From Pseudomonadota bacterium (GTDB lineage Bacteria; Pseudomonadota; Gammaproteobacteria; CALCKW01), in assembly GCA_039196715.1 (NCBI GenBank), contig JBCCUP010000005.1, positions 1 through 64,000 on the forward strand: 64,000 nucleotides of DNA, read 5' to 3'. Both the position numbers and the translations under genes were made by a program. The notes below the pieces were generated by a model. It did no database searches, was not told the origin of the DNA, and was given only the letters and a program-made list of their open reading frames with translations. Numbering within the stretch: the stretch's first letter is position 1; each line of letters starts with the position of its first letter. This document shows, piece by piece, positions 44,925 to 55,300 of the stretch.

Positions 44925-45983
44925 TCAGTGCTGACTGGCGCGGTTGACTCTGTGCTCAGCGCGTTTGCGCCGCCTGACCACGAGCGTTGAGACGCCCACC
45001 GACGCTGCGATCAAGGCGATGAAACCCCAGAAGCCGAGAGTTTCGAATTGCCGGTTGCTGGAAATCAGAAAGCCCACGCCCACCAGAATCGCCTGCAGCG
45101 CCGCCAGTCGGATGACCGTGGCGTTCACGGAGTAGCCGAGGTCGAGAAACACGTGGTGCACGTGCGCGCGATCGGCGCCAAACACCGGCCTGCCGCTCAC
45201 CGCGCGCTTGACGATGACCGTCATGGCGTCGAGCAACGGCACGCCGAGGATCCACGCCGCGCCCACGGGGCTGACACTGGCCTGCGGCGCCTGCGACAGC
45301 GAGATCAGCAGGAAGGCCACGATCAGCCCGAGTGTGGTCGAGCCGGCGTCACCCATGAAAATCGCGGCACGCGACCGGAACGCGCGTGCGTTGAACAGCA
45401 GGAACCCAACGAGCGCGAAGCTCACCGCAAGGCTCACCACAAACAGACCGCCGCCGTGCCCGAAGCTGATGGCCGCCAAGCCGGCGAAGGTCACGAGCAT
45501 GAGCGTTCCGCTCAAGCCGTCCACACCGTCGATCATGTTGACGGCGTTGACCACGCCTATGATGCAGAACACGGTGAAGGGCAATGCCAGCCGGCCAAGC
45601 TCCACGTCCACCCCGGGCAGCAGGGCCCCGACCGAGCTCAACTCGATACCCGTGCCCAACAGCAGGATCAGCGCCACCATGCACTGCACCAGCAAGCGCA
45701 GCGCGACGCGGATCGAGAACTTGTCGTCGATCATGCCGCACAACAGCAGCAGGTAGGCGCTCGCGCCGAGCCAGAAGACGTCGTGGAAGTGGCCGGACAC
45801 GCCCACGGCGGCAGTGATACCGAGCACCATCGCGATACCGCCGATCACGGGCACGGCGCCGCGGTGCCGCTTCCGCTGGGTGGGAACGTCGACAAGCCCG
45901 AGGCGATCAGCGAAGTGCCGAAGCGGAATAATGGCGGCCACGGTGGCCGCTAGCGCAACGAGCGCAATCATGAAATCAGTCAC
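44925..45983 (-). CDS. wecA: WecA/TagO-type undecaprenyl-phosphate GlcNAc-phosphate transferase
   Basis: A MraY-superfamily membrane enzyme with about ten transmembrane segments that transfers a sugar phosphate from UDP-sugar to undecaprenyl phosphate, the first step of O-antigen or related glycans. Diagnostic blocks are KRHRGAVPVIGGIAMVLG, CGMIDDKFSIR, VVNAVNMIDGVDGLSGTL, FMGDAGSTTLGL and RAHVHHVFLDLG (cytoplasmic HxHH). I chose the GTG at 45983 (352 residues); an ATG at 45971 and a GTG at 46031 are alternatives. The substrate sugar is not fixed by sequence. No other glycan gene is adjacent. Confidence 0.88.
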   Translation of the reverse strand: MTDFMIALVALAATVAAIIPLRHFADRLGLVDVPTQRKRHRGAVPVIGGIAMVLGITAAVGVSGHFHDVFWLGASAYLLLLCGMIDDKFSIRVALRLLVQCMVALILLLGTGIELSSVGALLPGVDVELGRLALPFTVFCIIGVVNAVNMIDGVDGLSGTLMLVTFAGLAAISFGHGGGLFVVSLAVSFALVGFLLFNARAFRSRAAIFMGDAGSTTLGLIVAFLLISLSQAPQASVSPVGAAWILGVPLLDAMTVIVKRAVSGRPVFGADRAHVHHVFLDLGYSVNATVIRLAALQAILVGVGFLISSNRQFETLGFWGFIALIAASVGVSTLVVRRRKRAEHRVNRASQH

Positions 45984-46151
45984 AAGAGGACTATAGATGT
46001 CGGATCCGGGTTTTTCAGTTACGGGCGCCACACCGTCGCGCCCGACGTACCGCAGTAACGCGGTGTGACAGAAGCCTATATGCTCCTGTGAAAAAGGGGG
46101 ATTACAAACCGGTCAAACACCCGCGTCCGGCAATACCCCTGCCCAATCGGA

Positions 46152-47528
46152 GTGACCGACGTGTTCTCGACGCTACTGAACCACTGTGACACGCTCGTGA
46201 CCATGAACGACGCCGGCGAGGAGTTGCAAAACGCCACGCTGTACGCCGAGGACGGCGTGATCGTCGCGATCGGTCCCGGCGATCAGCTGCCGCAACACGC
46301 AGACCTGGTGATTGACATGCGAGACCATGTGGTGCTGCCGGGGCTTGTCAATTGCCACCATCACCTCTACCAGAACCTGACCCGCGTGATCCCGGCCGCC
46401 CAGGACGCCAGCCTGTTCGGCTGGCTGCGGGCCCTCTACCCCCTGTGGGCGGGCCTGACGCCGGAGGCGATGCGCGTGTCGACCACCGTGGGCCTGGTGG
46501 AACTGCTGCTGTCCGGCTGTACGACGAGCAGCGACCACCACTACCTGTTCCCGCGGGGCTGCCAACTGGACGATCAGATCGAGGCCGCGTTGGCGCTGGG
46601 TGTGCGGTTCCACGCGATGCGCGGCAGCATGAGCATCGGTGAAAGCGCCGGTGGGTTGCCGCCCGATCAGGTGGTTGAAGACGAGTCCCACATCCTGGTT
46701 GACAGCCAACGACTGATTGAGCGGTGGCACAACCCCGCGCCCCACGCGTTGTTGCGGATCGGGCTCGCGCCCTGCTCGCCCTTCTCCGTATCGCGTGACC
46801 TCATGCGGGCCTCGGCAGAGCTCGCACGCCAGTACGGCGTGCGGCTGCACACCCACCTCGCCGAAAACGCCGAAGACATCCGCTACTGTGAAAACGCGTT
46901 CGGCATGCGACCAGGTGACTACGCCGCCGACTGTGGCTGGCTGGGTGAAGACGTCTGGCATGCGCACTGTGTGCATCTCGATGAAAACGAGTCCGCCACC
47001 TTCGCCAACACCGGCACCGGGGTCGCGCACTGTCCGTGCTCAAACATGCGACTCGGCTCAGGCATCGCCCCGGTTCGGCAGTGGCTGGATCAGGGGGTGC
47101 GTGTCGGCCTCGGCGTCGATGGCTCGGCATCGAACGACAGCGCCGACCTGCGCGCCGAAGCACGGCAGGCCCTGCTGTTGCAGCGTGTCCGACACGGCGC
47201 CGAGCACTTCACGGCGCGCGAGGCGCTCCGACTGGCCACGCGGGGTGGCGCCGAGGTGCTGGGGCGGGACGACATCGGCTCACTCGAGGTGGGCAAGGCC
47301 TGCGATGTCGTGGCCTGGCGGTCCGACGCGCTCGCGTTCGCCGGCTACGACGCAGACCCGGTTGCCGCGATCGCGTTGGGCAACCCGGGTCACGTCAACC
47401 ACGCCCTGGTGCAAGGTCGTGCCCGCGTGCGGGACGGCGAGCTCGTGGACGTGGATTTGCCGGACCTACTGGCGCAACACCGACGCGTCGCGGCGGCGCT
47501 GGTCAACGCCGCGCCCGTGCGGGTCTAG
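46152..47528 (+). CDS. 8-oxoguanine deaminase-like amidohydrolase
   Basis: A 458-residue metal-dependent amidohydrolase of the cytosine/atrazine-chlorohydrolase superfamily. Metal ligands appear as LVNCHHHLYQN, LHTHLAENAEDIRYCENAFG, VWHAHCVHLDENE and GLGVDGSASNDSADL. The HLAENAEDI and ENAFGMRPGDYAADCGWLG region matches the family that deaminates 8-oxoguanine and related purines. The start is GTG, preceded by a GGAG site; a later GTG at 46161 is possible. It lies about 80 bp before gabD on the same strand. Confidence 0.85.
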   Translation: MTDVFSTLLNHCDTLVTMNDAGEELQNATLYAEDGVIVAIGPGDQLPQHADLVIDMRDHVVLPGLVNCHHHLYQNLTRVIPAAQDASLFGWLRALYPLWAGLTPEAMRVSTTVGLVELLLSGCTTSSDHHYLFPRGCQLDDQIEAALALGVRFHAMRGSMSIGESAGGLPPDQVVEDESHILVDSQRLIERWHNPAPHALLRIGLAPCSPFSVSRDLMRASAELARQYGVRLHTHLAENAEDIRYCENAFGMRPGDYAADCGWLGEDVWHAHCVHLDENESATFANTGTGVAHCPCSNMRLGSGIAPVRQWLDQGVRVGLGVDGSASNDSADLRAEARQALLLQRVRHGAEHFTAREALRLATRGGAEVLGRDDIGSLEVGKACDVVAWRSDALAFAGYDADPVAAIALGNPGHVNHALVQGRARVRDGELVDVDLPDLLAQHRRVAAALVNAAPVRV

Positions 47529-47607
47529 CCGGATGGTGGCGCAACGGCGGCCTTCCTGACCATGTTAAAATTGCGAGCTTAGCCCATTGCCCTCCGGACG
47601 CGCGACC

Positions 47608-49059
47608 ATGCAACTCAACGATCAGGCCTTGTTTCGCCAGCAGTGTTACATCGACGGCGCGTGGTGCGACGCCGACTCTGGCGACGCCTTGGAGGTGCTG
47701 AACCCGGCCACGCAGGCGTCGCTCGGCACCGTGCCAAAGATGGGTGAAGCCGAGACCGCGCGGGCGATTGCGGCCGCCGAGGCGGCGCTGCCCGCCTGGC
47801 GGGGCCTGACGGCCCTGGAGCGCAGCAACCGCCTGCTTGCCTGGCACGCACTGATGATGGAGCACCAGGAAGACCTCGCGCAGCTCATGACTGCCGAACA
47901 AGGCAAGCCGCTCGGCGAGTCGCGCGGTGAAATCGCTTACGCTGCCTCATTCTTTCGCTGGTTCGCCGAGGAGGGCCGGCGCATCTACGGCGACGTGATT
48001 CCTCCGCACCAGAGCGACAAGCGCATCGTCGTGCTCAAGCAGCCGATTGGCGTCTGCGCGGCCATCACGCCCTGGAACTTCCCGGCCGCGATGATCACCC
48101 GCAAGGTCGGACCCGCGCTCGCCGCCGGTTGCACGATGGTGATCAAGCCGGCGTCGCAAACCCCCTACTCCGCGTTGGCACTCTGCGAACTGGCAGAGCG
48201 CGCGGGGATCCCCGCAGGCGTTGTCAGTTGTGTCACCGGCAGTGCCCGGGCCATCGGCGGGCAGCTCACGGGCGACCCGCGCGTGAAGAAGATCAGTTTC
48301 ACCGGTTCCACCGAGGTCGGGCGCGTGCTGCTTGAACAGTGCGCCAAAACTGTCAAGAAGGCCTCGATGGAGCTCGGCGGCAACGCGCCGTTCATCGTGT
48401 TCGACGACGCCGACCTCGACAAGGCGGTCGAAGGCGCAATGATCTGCAAATTCCGCAACGGCGGACAGACCTGCGTGTGTGCCAACCGCATCTACGTGCA
48501 GAGCGGCGTGTACGACGCCTTCAGTGAGAAGCTCGCGGCCGCGGTCGACGCGATCACGGTGGGCAACGGGGCCGATGACGGCGTGACCCAGGGCCCGCTG
48601 ATCGACGACGCGGCGGTCGCCAAGGTGGAAGAACACATCGCCGATGCCCTGTCTAAGGGCGCATCGGTGGTGACCGGTGGCGAGCGGCACGCGCTCGGCG
48701 GCACGTACTTCCAGCCTACCGTGCTCGCCGGCGTGACACCGCAGATGGCCGTGTCGCGGGAAGAGACCTTCGGTCCACTCGCACCGTTGTTTCGCTTCGA
48801 CAGCGAAGACGAGGCCATCGCGCTGGCCAACGACACCGAGTTCGGGCTCGCCGCCTACTTCTATACCCGTGACCTCGGGCGCAGCTGGCGGGTCAGCGAG
48901 GCCCTCGAGTACGGCATCGTCGGCTGCAATACCGGCCTGATCTCGACCGAAATCGCCCCCTTCGGCGGGGTAAAGGAGTCCGGCCTGGGCCGCGAGGGCT
49001 CGCACTATGGCATCGAGGACTACGTCGAAGTGAAATATTGCTGCATTGGCATCGACTGA
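47608..49059 (+). CDS. gabD: Succinate-semialdehyde dehydrogenase (NADP+)
   Basis: Oxidises succinate semialdehyde to succinate at the end of GABA degradation. The 483-residue protein from MQLNDQALFRQQ is close along its whole length to E. coli GabD (483): ITPWNFPAAMITRK, the Glu of SMELGGNAPFIVFDD and the catalytic Cys of GGQTCVCANR, then EETFGPLAPLFRF and PFGGVKESGLGREGS. A longer in-frame start adds seven residues. No gabT or gabP lies nearby; it follows the deaminase gene. Confidence 0.96.
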   Translation: MQLNDQALFRQQCYIDGAWCDADSGDALEVLNPATQASLGTVPKMGEAETARAIAAAEAALPAWRGLTALERSNRLLAWHALMMEHQEDLAQLMTAEQGKPLGESRGEIAYAASFFRWFAEEGRRIYGDVIPPHQSDKRIVVLKQPIGVCAAITPWNFPAAMITRKVGPALAAGCTMVIKPASQTPYSALALCELAERAGIPAGVVSCVTGSARAIGGQLTGDPRVKKISFTGSTEVGRVLLEQCAKTVKKASMELGGNAPFIVFDDADLDKAVEGAMICKFRNGGQTCVCANRIYVQSGVYDAFSEKLAAAVDAITVGNGADDGVTQGPLIDDAAVAKVEEHIADALSKGASVVTGGERHALGGTYFQPTVLAGVTPQMAVSREETFGPLAPLFRFDSEDEAIALANDTEFGLAAYFYTRDLGRSWRVSEALEYGIVGCNTGLISTEIAPFGGVKESGLGREGSHYGIEDYVEVKYCCIGID

Positions 49060-49162
49060 ACCCGTCCACACCGGGTCGCTGCCACCGGTTGCGGCCCCGC
49101 CACCTCGACAGGCCCCACCGCCTGCCGACCCACCCTGATGGGCCCGATCTCCCCGCCCTGAC

Positions 49163-49179
49163 GGCCCGTTTCGCGGGCC
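49163..49179 (+). terminator. Possible hairpin end of gabD transcript
   Basis: GGCCCG-TTTCG-CGGGCC lies about 105 bp after gabD and 114 bp before the pilin operon. It has no U-tract, so this is only a candidate. Confidence 0.25.
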
Positions 49180-49293
49180 CCGAACGCGCATCCCGACCCG
49201 GGCCGCCGCCCGGGGCACCACCCGCACGCTCAAATTTAGTCGCGTACTGCCGATAGGCAACCAACAGGCTCACTACGTGCTTGGCGACTGGTT

Positions 49294-49884
49294 ATGCGCA
49301 CACATCACTCCGGTTTTACCCTCATCGAGCTCCTGGTCACGGTGATGCTCATGGGCGTCCTCATGGCTGTCGGATTGCCCGCCATGAGCCACATGGTCAA
49401 GGAAAGTCGATTGAGTTCAGCAGCTTACCGACTCGCTGGCGACCTCAATCTGGCCAGGGCCGAGGCGGTTCGGACCGGCCAGACCACGGTGTTATGCCAC
49501 GCCGACGCGGCCGGGACCCAGTGTCGCACAGCCGCCGAGGCCGGGGGCTGGCAGGCGACCGGGTACCTCGTTGGCATCGACGCTGCTCCCACCAACCAGG
49601 TGATCGACAACGACCCGAACACCGGCGCGCCGAACCCGATGAGGCGTGGCGAGGATTTCGGCTTCGGCATCCAGATCAACCCGCCGACCGCAACCACCTT
49701 CGACACTGCGATCTGGTTCCGACCCGACGGCACGATCCGCGACAGCGCGGGTCGTCGCGGCAGCGCGTCATTCCAGCTGTGCTCGACTGACACCGACGCC
49801 GAGGGCCGCGTGATCGAGGTGTCGTCCACCGGTGCCGTGCGCATCGAGAAAACCGACACCGTCATACAGGCCACATCATGCTGA
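49294..49884 (+). CDS. fimT: Minor pilin FimT/GspH type
   Basis: A 196-residue type IV prepilin. The prepilin peptidase site is SGFTLIELLVTVMLMGVLMAVG, with Glu5 after the cleavage and a hydrophobic N-terminal helix. The C-terminal part has a single Cys pair candidate (CRTA... and FQLCS) and the RVIEVSSTGAVRI strand of GspH-like domains. It opens a pilin operon and overlaps pilV by 7 bp. Confidence 0.9.
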   Translation: MRTHHSGFTLIELLVTVMLMGVLMAVGLPAMSHMVKESRLSSAAYRLAGDLNLARAEAVRTGQTTVLCHADAAGTQCRTAAEAGGWQATGYLVGIDAAPTNQVIDNDPNTGAPNPMRRGEDFGFGIQINPPTATTFDTAIWFRPDGTIRDSAGRRGSASFQLCSTDTDAEGRVIEVSSTGAVRIEKTDTVIQATSC

Positions 49885-50360
49885 TCATCCGAAAAGACCA
49901 ACGCGGTGTGACCATGCTCGAAGTGCTGGTGACCGTGGCCATCCTCGCCATCGGTTTGCTGGGCGTGGCCGGCCTGCAGGTACAGGCGCTGCGCTCGACG
50001 AAGGTGAGTTTCGAACGCAGTGTGATCCTCGAACACAGCTCGCGCATCATGGAAGCGATCCGGGCCAACCCCGACATCGCCGAGAGCTTCGACATCAACT
50101 CGAACGCGTTGCCGGGCACCGCACCGGGCTGCACGACAACCTGCACCGACGTCCAGCGCGCCCAGATCGACCTCGTCGCGATTCGCGACTCGCTGCAGGC
50201 CAGCCTGAACAACTTCAACCCGTCCTGGACCGTCACCATCGCCCCGGTGGTGGGCGCTGATCCGCCCTTCGAGGTGGATCTCACCCTGCAGTGGGAAACC
50301 CGAAACGACGCCGGCAACGGCACCGACGTGTTCACCTACAACACGGTGAGTCAGATCTGA
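49878..50360 (+). CDS. pilV: Minor pilin PilV
   Basis: A 160-residue prepilin with cleavage site RGVTMLEVLVTVAILAIGLLGVAGLQ (Gly then Val-Thr-Met-Leu-Glu, Glu5 kept). It continues with the PilV block LQVQALRSTKVSFERSVILEHSSRIMEAIRANPD. PilV is one of the minor pilins that prime pilus assembly with PilW, PilX, PilE and PilY1. Its stop overlaps the pilW ATG (TGATG), indicating coupled translation. Confidence 0.92.
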   Translation: MLIIRKDQRGVTMLEVLVTVAILAIGLLGVAGLQVQALRSTKVSFERSVILEHSSRIMEAIRANPDIAESFDINSNALPGTAPGCTTTCTDVQRAQIDLVAIRDSLQASLNNFNPSWTVTIAPVVGADPPFEVDLTLQWETRNDAGNGTDVFTYNTVSQI

Positions 50361-51367
50361 TGGCCAGCCAACCGCATACCACCAGCCAACGCGCCGCACG
50401 CGGCTTCACTTTGCTGGAGCTGATGATCGCGATGACCATCGGTGTTGTCCTGATCGCCGGTGCCTTCGGCATCGTCGTGAGCAGCACCGCCACCCGGGAG
50501 AAAACCGAAGCCAGCACCGAGTTGTTGGGTTCAACCCGCCTGATCGCGGGCGTGCTCGGCGACGACATTCGCCACGCGGGCATGTTCGGCCGACTGCGCG
50601 GTGCGCTCTCGATCGAGGGCCGCACGGGCGGGACCAACGAGTTGCCGCCGGTGGCGGGCGACTGCGACGCGAATTTCTACAACGACCTCGAGCAGTACAT
50701 CTTCGCAACCAACAACGCCAACCCGTGGAACGCAACCTGTGTCGGTGCAACCTGGGTGGCTGGCACCGACATCCTCGCGGTGAAATACACCGACATTGAG
50801 GATTTGCCGTTTGCAGCGGCAACGGCGTTGCCCGAGGACAGTGTCTACCTGTTCAGTAACCCGTCCGGCGGGCGGCTGTTCTGGGAAGGCACGATCCCGC
50901 CGACCACGATCGGCTACGGCGCCGCCTTTGCCCCTGAAGCCGACCGACTGATCCAGCCGTTGCGCGTGCACATCTACTACCTGTCCGAGCCGACCGCCGA
51001 CGTACCCACCCGGTCGTTGCGCCGGATCGGCCTCTCGGGCACGGCGGGCCTGCTCTACGAGGAGGAGGTGATCGCAACCGGTGTCGAGAACTTCCAATTG
51101 CAACTCGGGATCGAGATCTGCGATGCGGCGGTGAACCCCTGCCAGGGCATCGTCACGCAGTACGTGACCGCCGACACGCTGAACTGGAACGACCCGTCGC
51201 TGGTCGACCGCATCCGCGCGGTACAGGTGCTGACGGTGTCGGGCAGCGACAACGTGGACCGGCCGTCCGCGCTGACACGCACCTACCAGTTCGCGGGTGA
51301 AAACATCACCGCCACCACCGACCTGCGGGTGTGGCAAGGCACATTCCAGGTGCGCAACAACCTATGA
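50360..51367 (+). CDS. pilW: Minor pilin PilW
   Basis: A 335-residue prepilin, the largest of the set, with RGFTLLELMIAMTIGVVLIAGAFGIVVSS at the N-terminus and Glu5 kept. The middle part contains ELLGSTRLIAGVLGDDIRHAGMFGRLRG, the typical PilW block, and several Cys residues. The stop overlaps the pilX ATG (ATGA). The start was chosen to give a short leader before the cleavage site; an earlier in-frame start lies inside pilV. Confidence 0.92.
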   Translation: MASQPHTTSQRAARGFTLLELMIAMTIGVVLIAGAFGIVVSSTATREKTEASTELLGSTRLIAGVLGDDIRHAGMFGRLRGALSIEGRTGGTNELPPVAGDCDANFYNDLEQYIFATNNANPWNATCVGATWVAGTDILAVKYTDIEDLPFAAATALPEDSVYLFSNPSGGRLFWEGTIPPTTIGYGAAFAPEADRLIQPLRVHIYYLSEPTADVPTRSLRRIGLSGTAGLLYEEEVIATGVENFQLQLGIEICDAAVNPCQGIVTQYVTADTLNWNDPSLVDRIRAVQVLTVSGSDNVDRPSALTRTYQFAGENITATTDLRVWQGTFQVRNNL

Positions 51368-51891
51368 CTCAGCCCAACGCAAGTCCCGCGATGCCGGGCC
51401 GCCAGCGCGGCGTCACGTTGATCATCGCCCTGATGGTGCTGGCAGTCCTGACCATTGCCGGCATGGGTGTCATCGGCATGTCGAGCGTGGAGATGCGCAT
51501 CGCGCAAAACGAAAAGGCCTCGCAAGTCGCGTTCGAGGCTGCCGAGTCGGGCCTGCGCCGCGTGATGCGCTCACCCACCCTGCGCCAGACCCTGCTCAAC
51601 CCCTACGCCAACGGCACGGACCCGGTGGCAGACGTGCAGACCGTGAACTTCAACAGTGCGCCAGGTGATTGGACCTCGGAAGTTGAAATCCAACCACTCG
51701 GTGCTTCGCTGCCCTGCCCGATCAGCAGCTCCGCGACTGCGACAAGCGGCGTCACCTGTGTGTTCTACGAGATCACCTCTGTTGGCCAGTACGGCGACGC
51801 CACCCAACGCGGCGCCTCGAAAACCGTGATCGGCAGCGTCTACGTGCAGGTGGGCGGCGGCCATTCGGGTACGACGTACGCGACGGAGTGA
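51364..51891 (+). CDS. pilX: Minor pilin PilX
   Basis: A 175-residue protein with RQRGVTLIIALMVLAVLTIAGMGVIGM and then EMRIAQNEKASQVAFEAAESGLR, the PilX N-terminal signature. As usual for PilX, the Glu at position 5 of the mature pilin is replaced (Ile). It has three Cys in its second half. It overlaps pilW by 4 bp and precedes pilE by 43 bp. Confidence 0.92.
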   Translation: MTQPNASPAMPGRQRGVTLIIALMVLAVLTIAGMGVIGMSSVEMRIAQNEKASQVAFEAAESGLRRVMRSPTLRQTLLNPYANGTDPVADVQTVNFNSAPGDWTSEVEIQPLGASLPCPISSSATATSGVTCVFYEITSVGQYGDATQRGASKTVIGSVYVQVGGGHSGTTYATE

Positions 51892-51934
51892 TGTCATGCC
51901 CTTCTTAACACCACAGACAAAGACAGACAGCGCT

Positions 51935-52324
51935 ATGCGAAAGGAAACCGGATTCTCTCTGATCGAATTGATCATCGTGATTGCCATTCTTGGCATATTG
52001 GCGTCGATATCCACGGTGTCCTACCGCGGCTACGTGATCAAGTCGGAGCGCAGCGAGGCGCAGGCGGTGCTGGTCAAGATCGCGGACGCTCAGGAAAAGT
52101 ACTACCTGAACAACAACCGCTACGCATCGACCGCGGAGCTCGCGCCAATCTACGCCCTGCCCGCCGGGGGCAAGTGGGCGTACGGGGTCACGCGCCAGAA
52201 CGGCAACCAACAATTCACCGCCACGGCCACCAACGCCGAAGACGCGGATTGTCCGGCGATGAACATCACCTCGGGCAACAGCCTCGGCAACGGCTCCTGG
52301 AACGCCGATTCCAGTTGCGATTGA
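51935..52324 (+). CDS. pilE: Type IV pilin-like PilE
   Basis: A 129-residue prepilin with short leader MRKETGFSLIELIIVIAILGILASIS, Glu5 kept. The core has SERSEAQAVLVKIADAQEKYYLNNNRYASTAELAPIY, the block common to PilE minor pilins. Two Cys (DADCPAMN and near the end SSCD) can form the C-terminal disulfide loop. It is encoded before pilY1, whereas pilE is often the last gene after pilY1. Confidence 0.92.
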   Translation: MRKETGFSLIELIIVIAILGILASISTVSYRGYVIKSERSEAQAVLVKIADAQEKYYLNNNRYASTAELAPIYALPAGGKWAYGVTRQNGNQQFTATATNAEDADCPAMNITSGNSLGNGSWNADSSCD

Positions 52325-52370
52325 CCTCCGGGTCGACTCCGCCCGCAGCAGACATGTCAACGAGAACGCC

Positions 52371-55300
52371 ATGAAACGATCACGTCAGCCCGAGATCAGC
52401 GCACGAACGCGCCACCTCCGTGCAACACGGCAGCGACTGAAACAGGCCGCGTGCACGCTATCGCTGTTTGCGTTGACAGTGACGAGCGCACAAGCACTCG
52501 ACACCGATATCTTCTTCGACCGAACCGTGTCAGAGCTACCCAACGTCGTGTTCTACATGGACACCTCCGGCAGCATGAACGGTTCGATGAACAATGTGCC
52601 GATTCCCTACAACCCAGCCCAAACCTATTCAGGGGCTTTCACAACCAACAGCGTCTACTACGCGCCCGGGGGCCGGGTGCCGAACTCACCCTCGAGCGTG
52701 ACCTCGGGGCAACGCATGTCGATGCATTGCGATCAGGCAAATCTGGGAATCGACGCACGGGGATTTTTTACCGGTCGGATGGTAGGCCGCCTGCCAACGA
52801 CCATTCCGGGAAACCCGACTGCAGAAGACAAGTGGTTGCCCGTCAACAAGGGCGTCTGGGGGCAGTTCGATGGCCACCTGATTGACTGCTTTGAAGACCG
52901 CGGTGTGCACGGCGAGAACGGCGTCGGTGGCGGTACATACGTGAACGCCAATACCACGACCGCTTGGACGGCCAATGCTGGAGAGGAAATCGACTGGAAC
53001 GGCGCGGGCTATGTTACCGCCTTCCTCGGCAACTACATCAACTACAAACTCAACCCCCCGATCGAAAACCAGAGCGGCACCCGCACCAACAAGTCCGAAG
53101 CGATGAAGCGGGTGATGATCAACGTGTCGCACCTGTTCCCGCAAATCAACGCGGGTGTCGCGCGGATGAACGGCAGCAGCGGTGCCACCATTGTCAGGCC
53201 CGTTCGCGACAATCGACTCGTCGCCAACCGCACCGAATTCGAGAACACCGTGAACGCGCTGCCTGCCAGCGGCGTTACGCCGCTGGCCGAGGGCCTGTAC
53301 GAGGTCTACCGCTACTACCGGGGCGAAAGCCGGTTGTTCGGCAGCTCCACTGGCACACACCCCGATGCGATTTCCGGGTCCAACTACATCAGCCCGATCG
53401 ACCACGAATGCCAGCGCAGCCACGTGATCATGTTCACCGACGGTGTGCCCTGGGCGGACAACGACCAAGAACCCATCGAAACGCTGCTCGGCGGCGGCTC
53501 CTGCCACTCGGGCAACAACCAGAGCACAGGCACCAGTTGCCTCGACGACCTTGCACTGTACATGGCGCAAACCGACTCGCGCCCCGGCATCCCCAACGTG
53601 TTCGACGACGACGGCAACGGCACCCCGGACGGGCAGACAGTGAAAGTGCATCCGGTGGGCGTGCAGATCGGCTTTCAGTTACTCGAAGACACCGCAACGG
53701 CCGCAGATACGTCCTACTTCTCGGCCCAGGATGCGATCCAGCTCGAGAACAATCTCGTCGATGTGCTGAGCAACATCGCCGGTACGGTGACAGTGGCGAG
53801 CCGCGTCGTCACGAGCTCGGATCAGTTCAGCCGCGTTGCGCACCGCAGTGAGGTCTACACCGGTGTCTATGAGCCGAATTCGAGTTACCAATGGCGCGGC
53901 AACGTCAAGAAGTACCGCATCGCTTACGACGGTCTGCGGCCGTACCTGACCGACTCGGACGAGACCAACAACCCCGAGATCCTGAACACCAACGGCGGCA
54001 TCATCCCATCGGCCCGCAGTTACTGGTCGTCCGGTGCCGACGGCAACAACGTGCTCGACGGTGGTGCACGCGAGCGACTCGCCGGTCAGAATCCCGCGTC
54101 CCGCAACATCTACGGCATCAACGTCGACCCGAGCATCGAAGGCAACCTCACCAACAGCATGCACCAGTTGTCCCTGGCTCAACCCACGGTGAACGCGGCA
54201 CTGGGCGCGGCAACGCGCCCGGCCAGCGAACGCCAGGACATACTCGACTACGCGCTCGGCTACGACACGCCAGACACCGACGATGACCTCAACACCGGTG
54301 AGCACTCGGGGCAGATCGGCGGCTTCGCACGCAACGAACCCCTTGCCATCCAGTACGGCGGCACGGAAGCCAATCCCGATGTTGTCGTGTTTGCAGCCAC
54401 GTCAGACGGCATGCTGCACGGCTTCGACGGCGAGACCGGCGACGAGATCTTCGCCGTGTCGCCGATCGAAAGTGTGCCGCACTACGCACCGCAGTTTGAC
54501 AACCCCGCAACCGGCAGCACGCGCTTCTGGGGCATCGACGGCAAGCTCTCGGCGTACGTGATCGACAAGAACCTCGACGGCATCATCACGCAGAGCGCCG
54601 GAGACCGCGTGTACCTGTACATGCCCTACGGCCTCGGTGGGCGCACCCTCTATATTTTCGACGCCACCCGCGCCAACGACCGTGTCAACCCGGTTGTGGT
54701 GGCCTTGAACAAGAAAGACCCGTCACTCGGGCGTTGGCGTGAGTACGGCCACGCGTTGAGCCAAGCCGTCCCGCTTCGGGCACGCAAGACCACCGGCGGC
54801 AAATCGCTGATGGCAATCGCCATGGGCTACGACCCGAACGCGGAGTTTGCGTACACCGGGCACGTGATGGGCCGCGGCATCGGCCTGCTCGAGCTTGAGA
54901 CCGGCTCGATGTCCTGGTCGGCCGTGTCCAACGCGAGCACCGCCACCTCGGAGATGCAGTTCAGTGACATGGACTACGCCTTTGTTGCCGAGCCCAGTCC
55001 GGTTGACACCAACGGCGACGGCTTTGCCGATCGCGTGTACGCCGTCGACCTCGGTGCACAAGTCTGGCGCTTTGATCTCGCCGACAACTTCGTCGGCAAC
55101 AGCAGCTCATCCGCCGACGGCGGCATGATCGCCGAACTTGGCCGCGATGTGGACGGCGAGCGCAGGCGAGTATTCAAACCGATCCGTACGGCGTTGGTGC
55201 GCGACGATGGCCAGGCCTGGGTTGCGCTTGCTTTTGGCACCGGCGATCGCATGAACCCGCTGACGTCGACCAACGACAACCGCCTCTACCTGATTCGTGA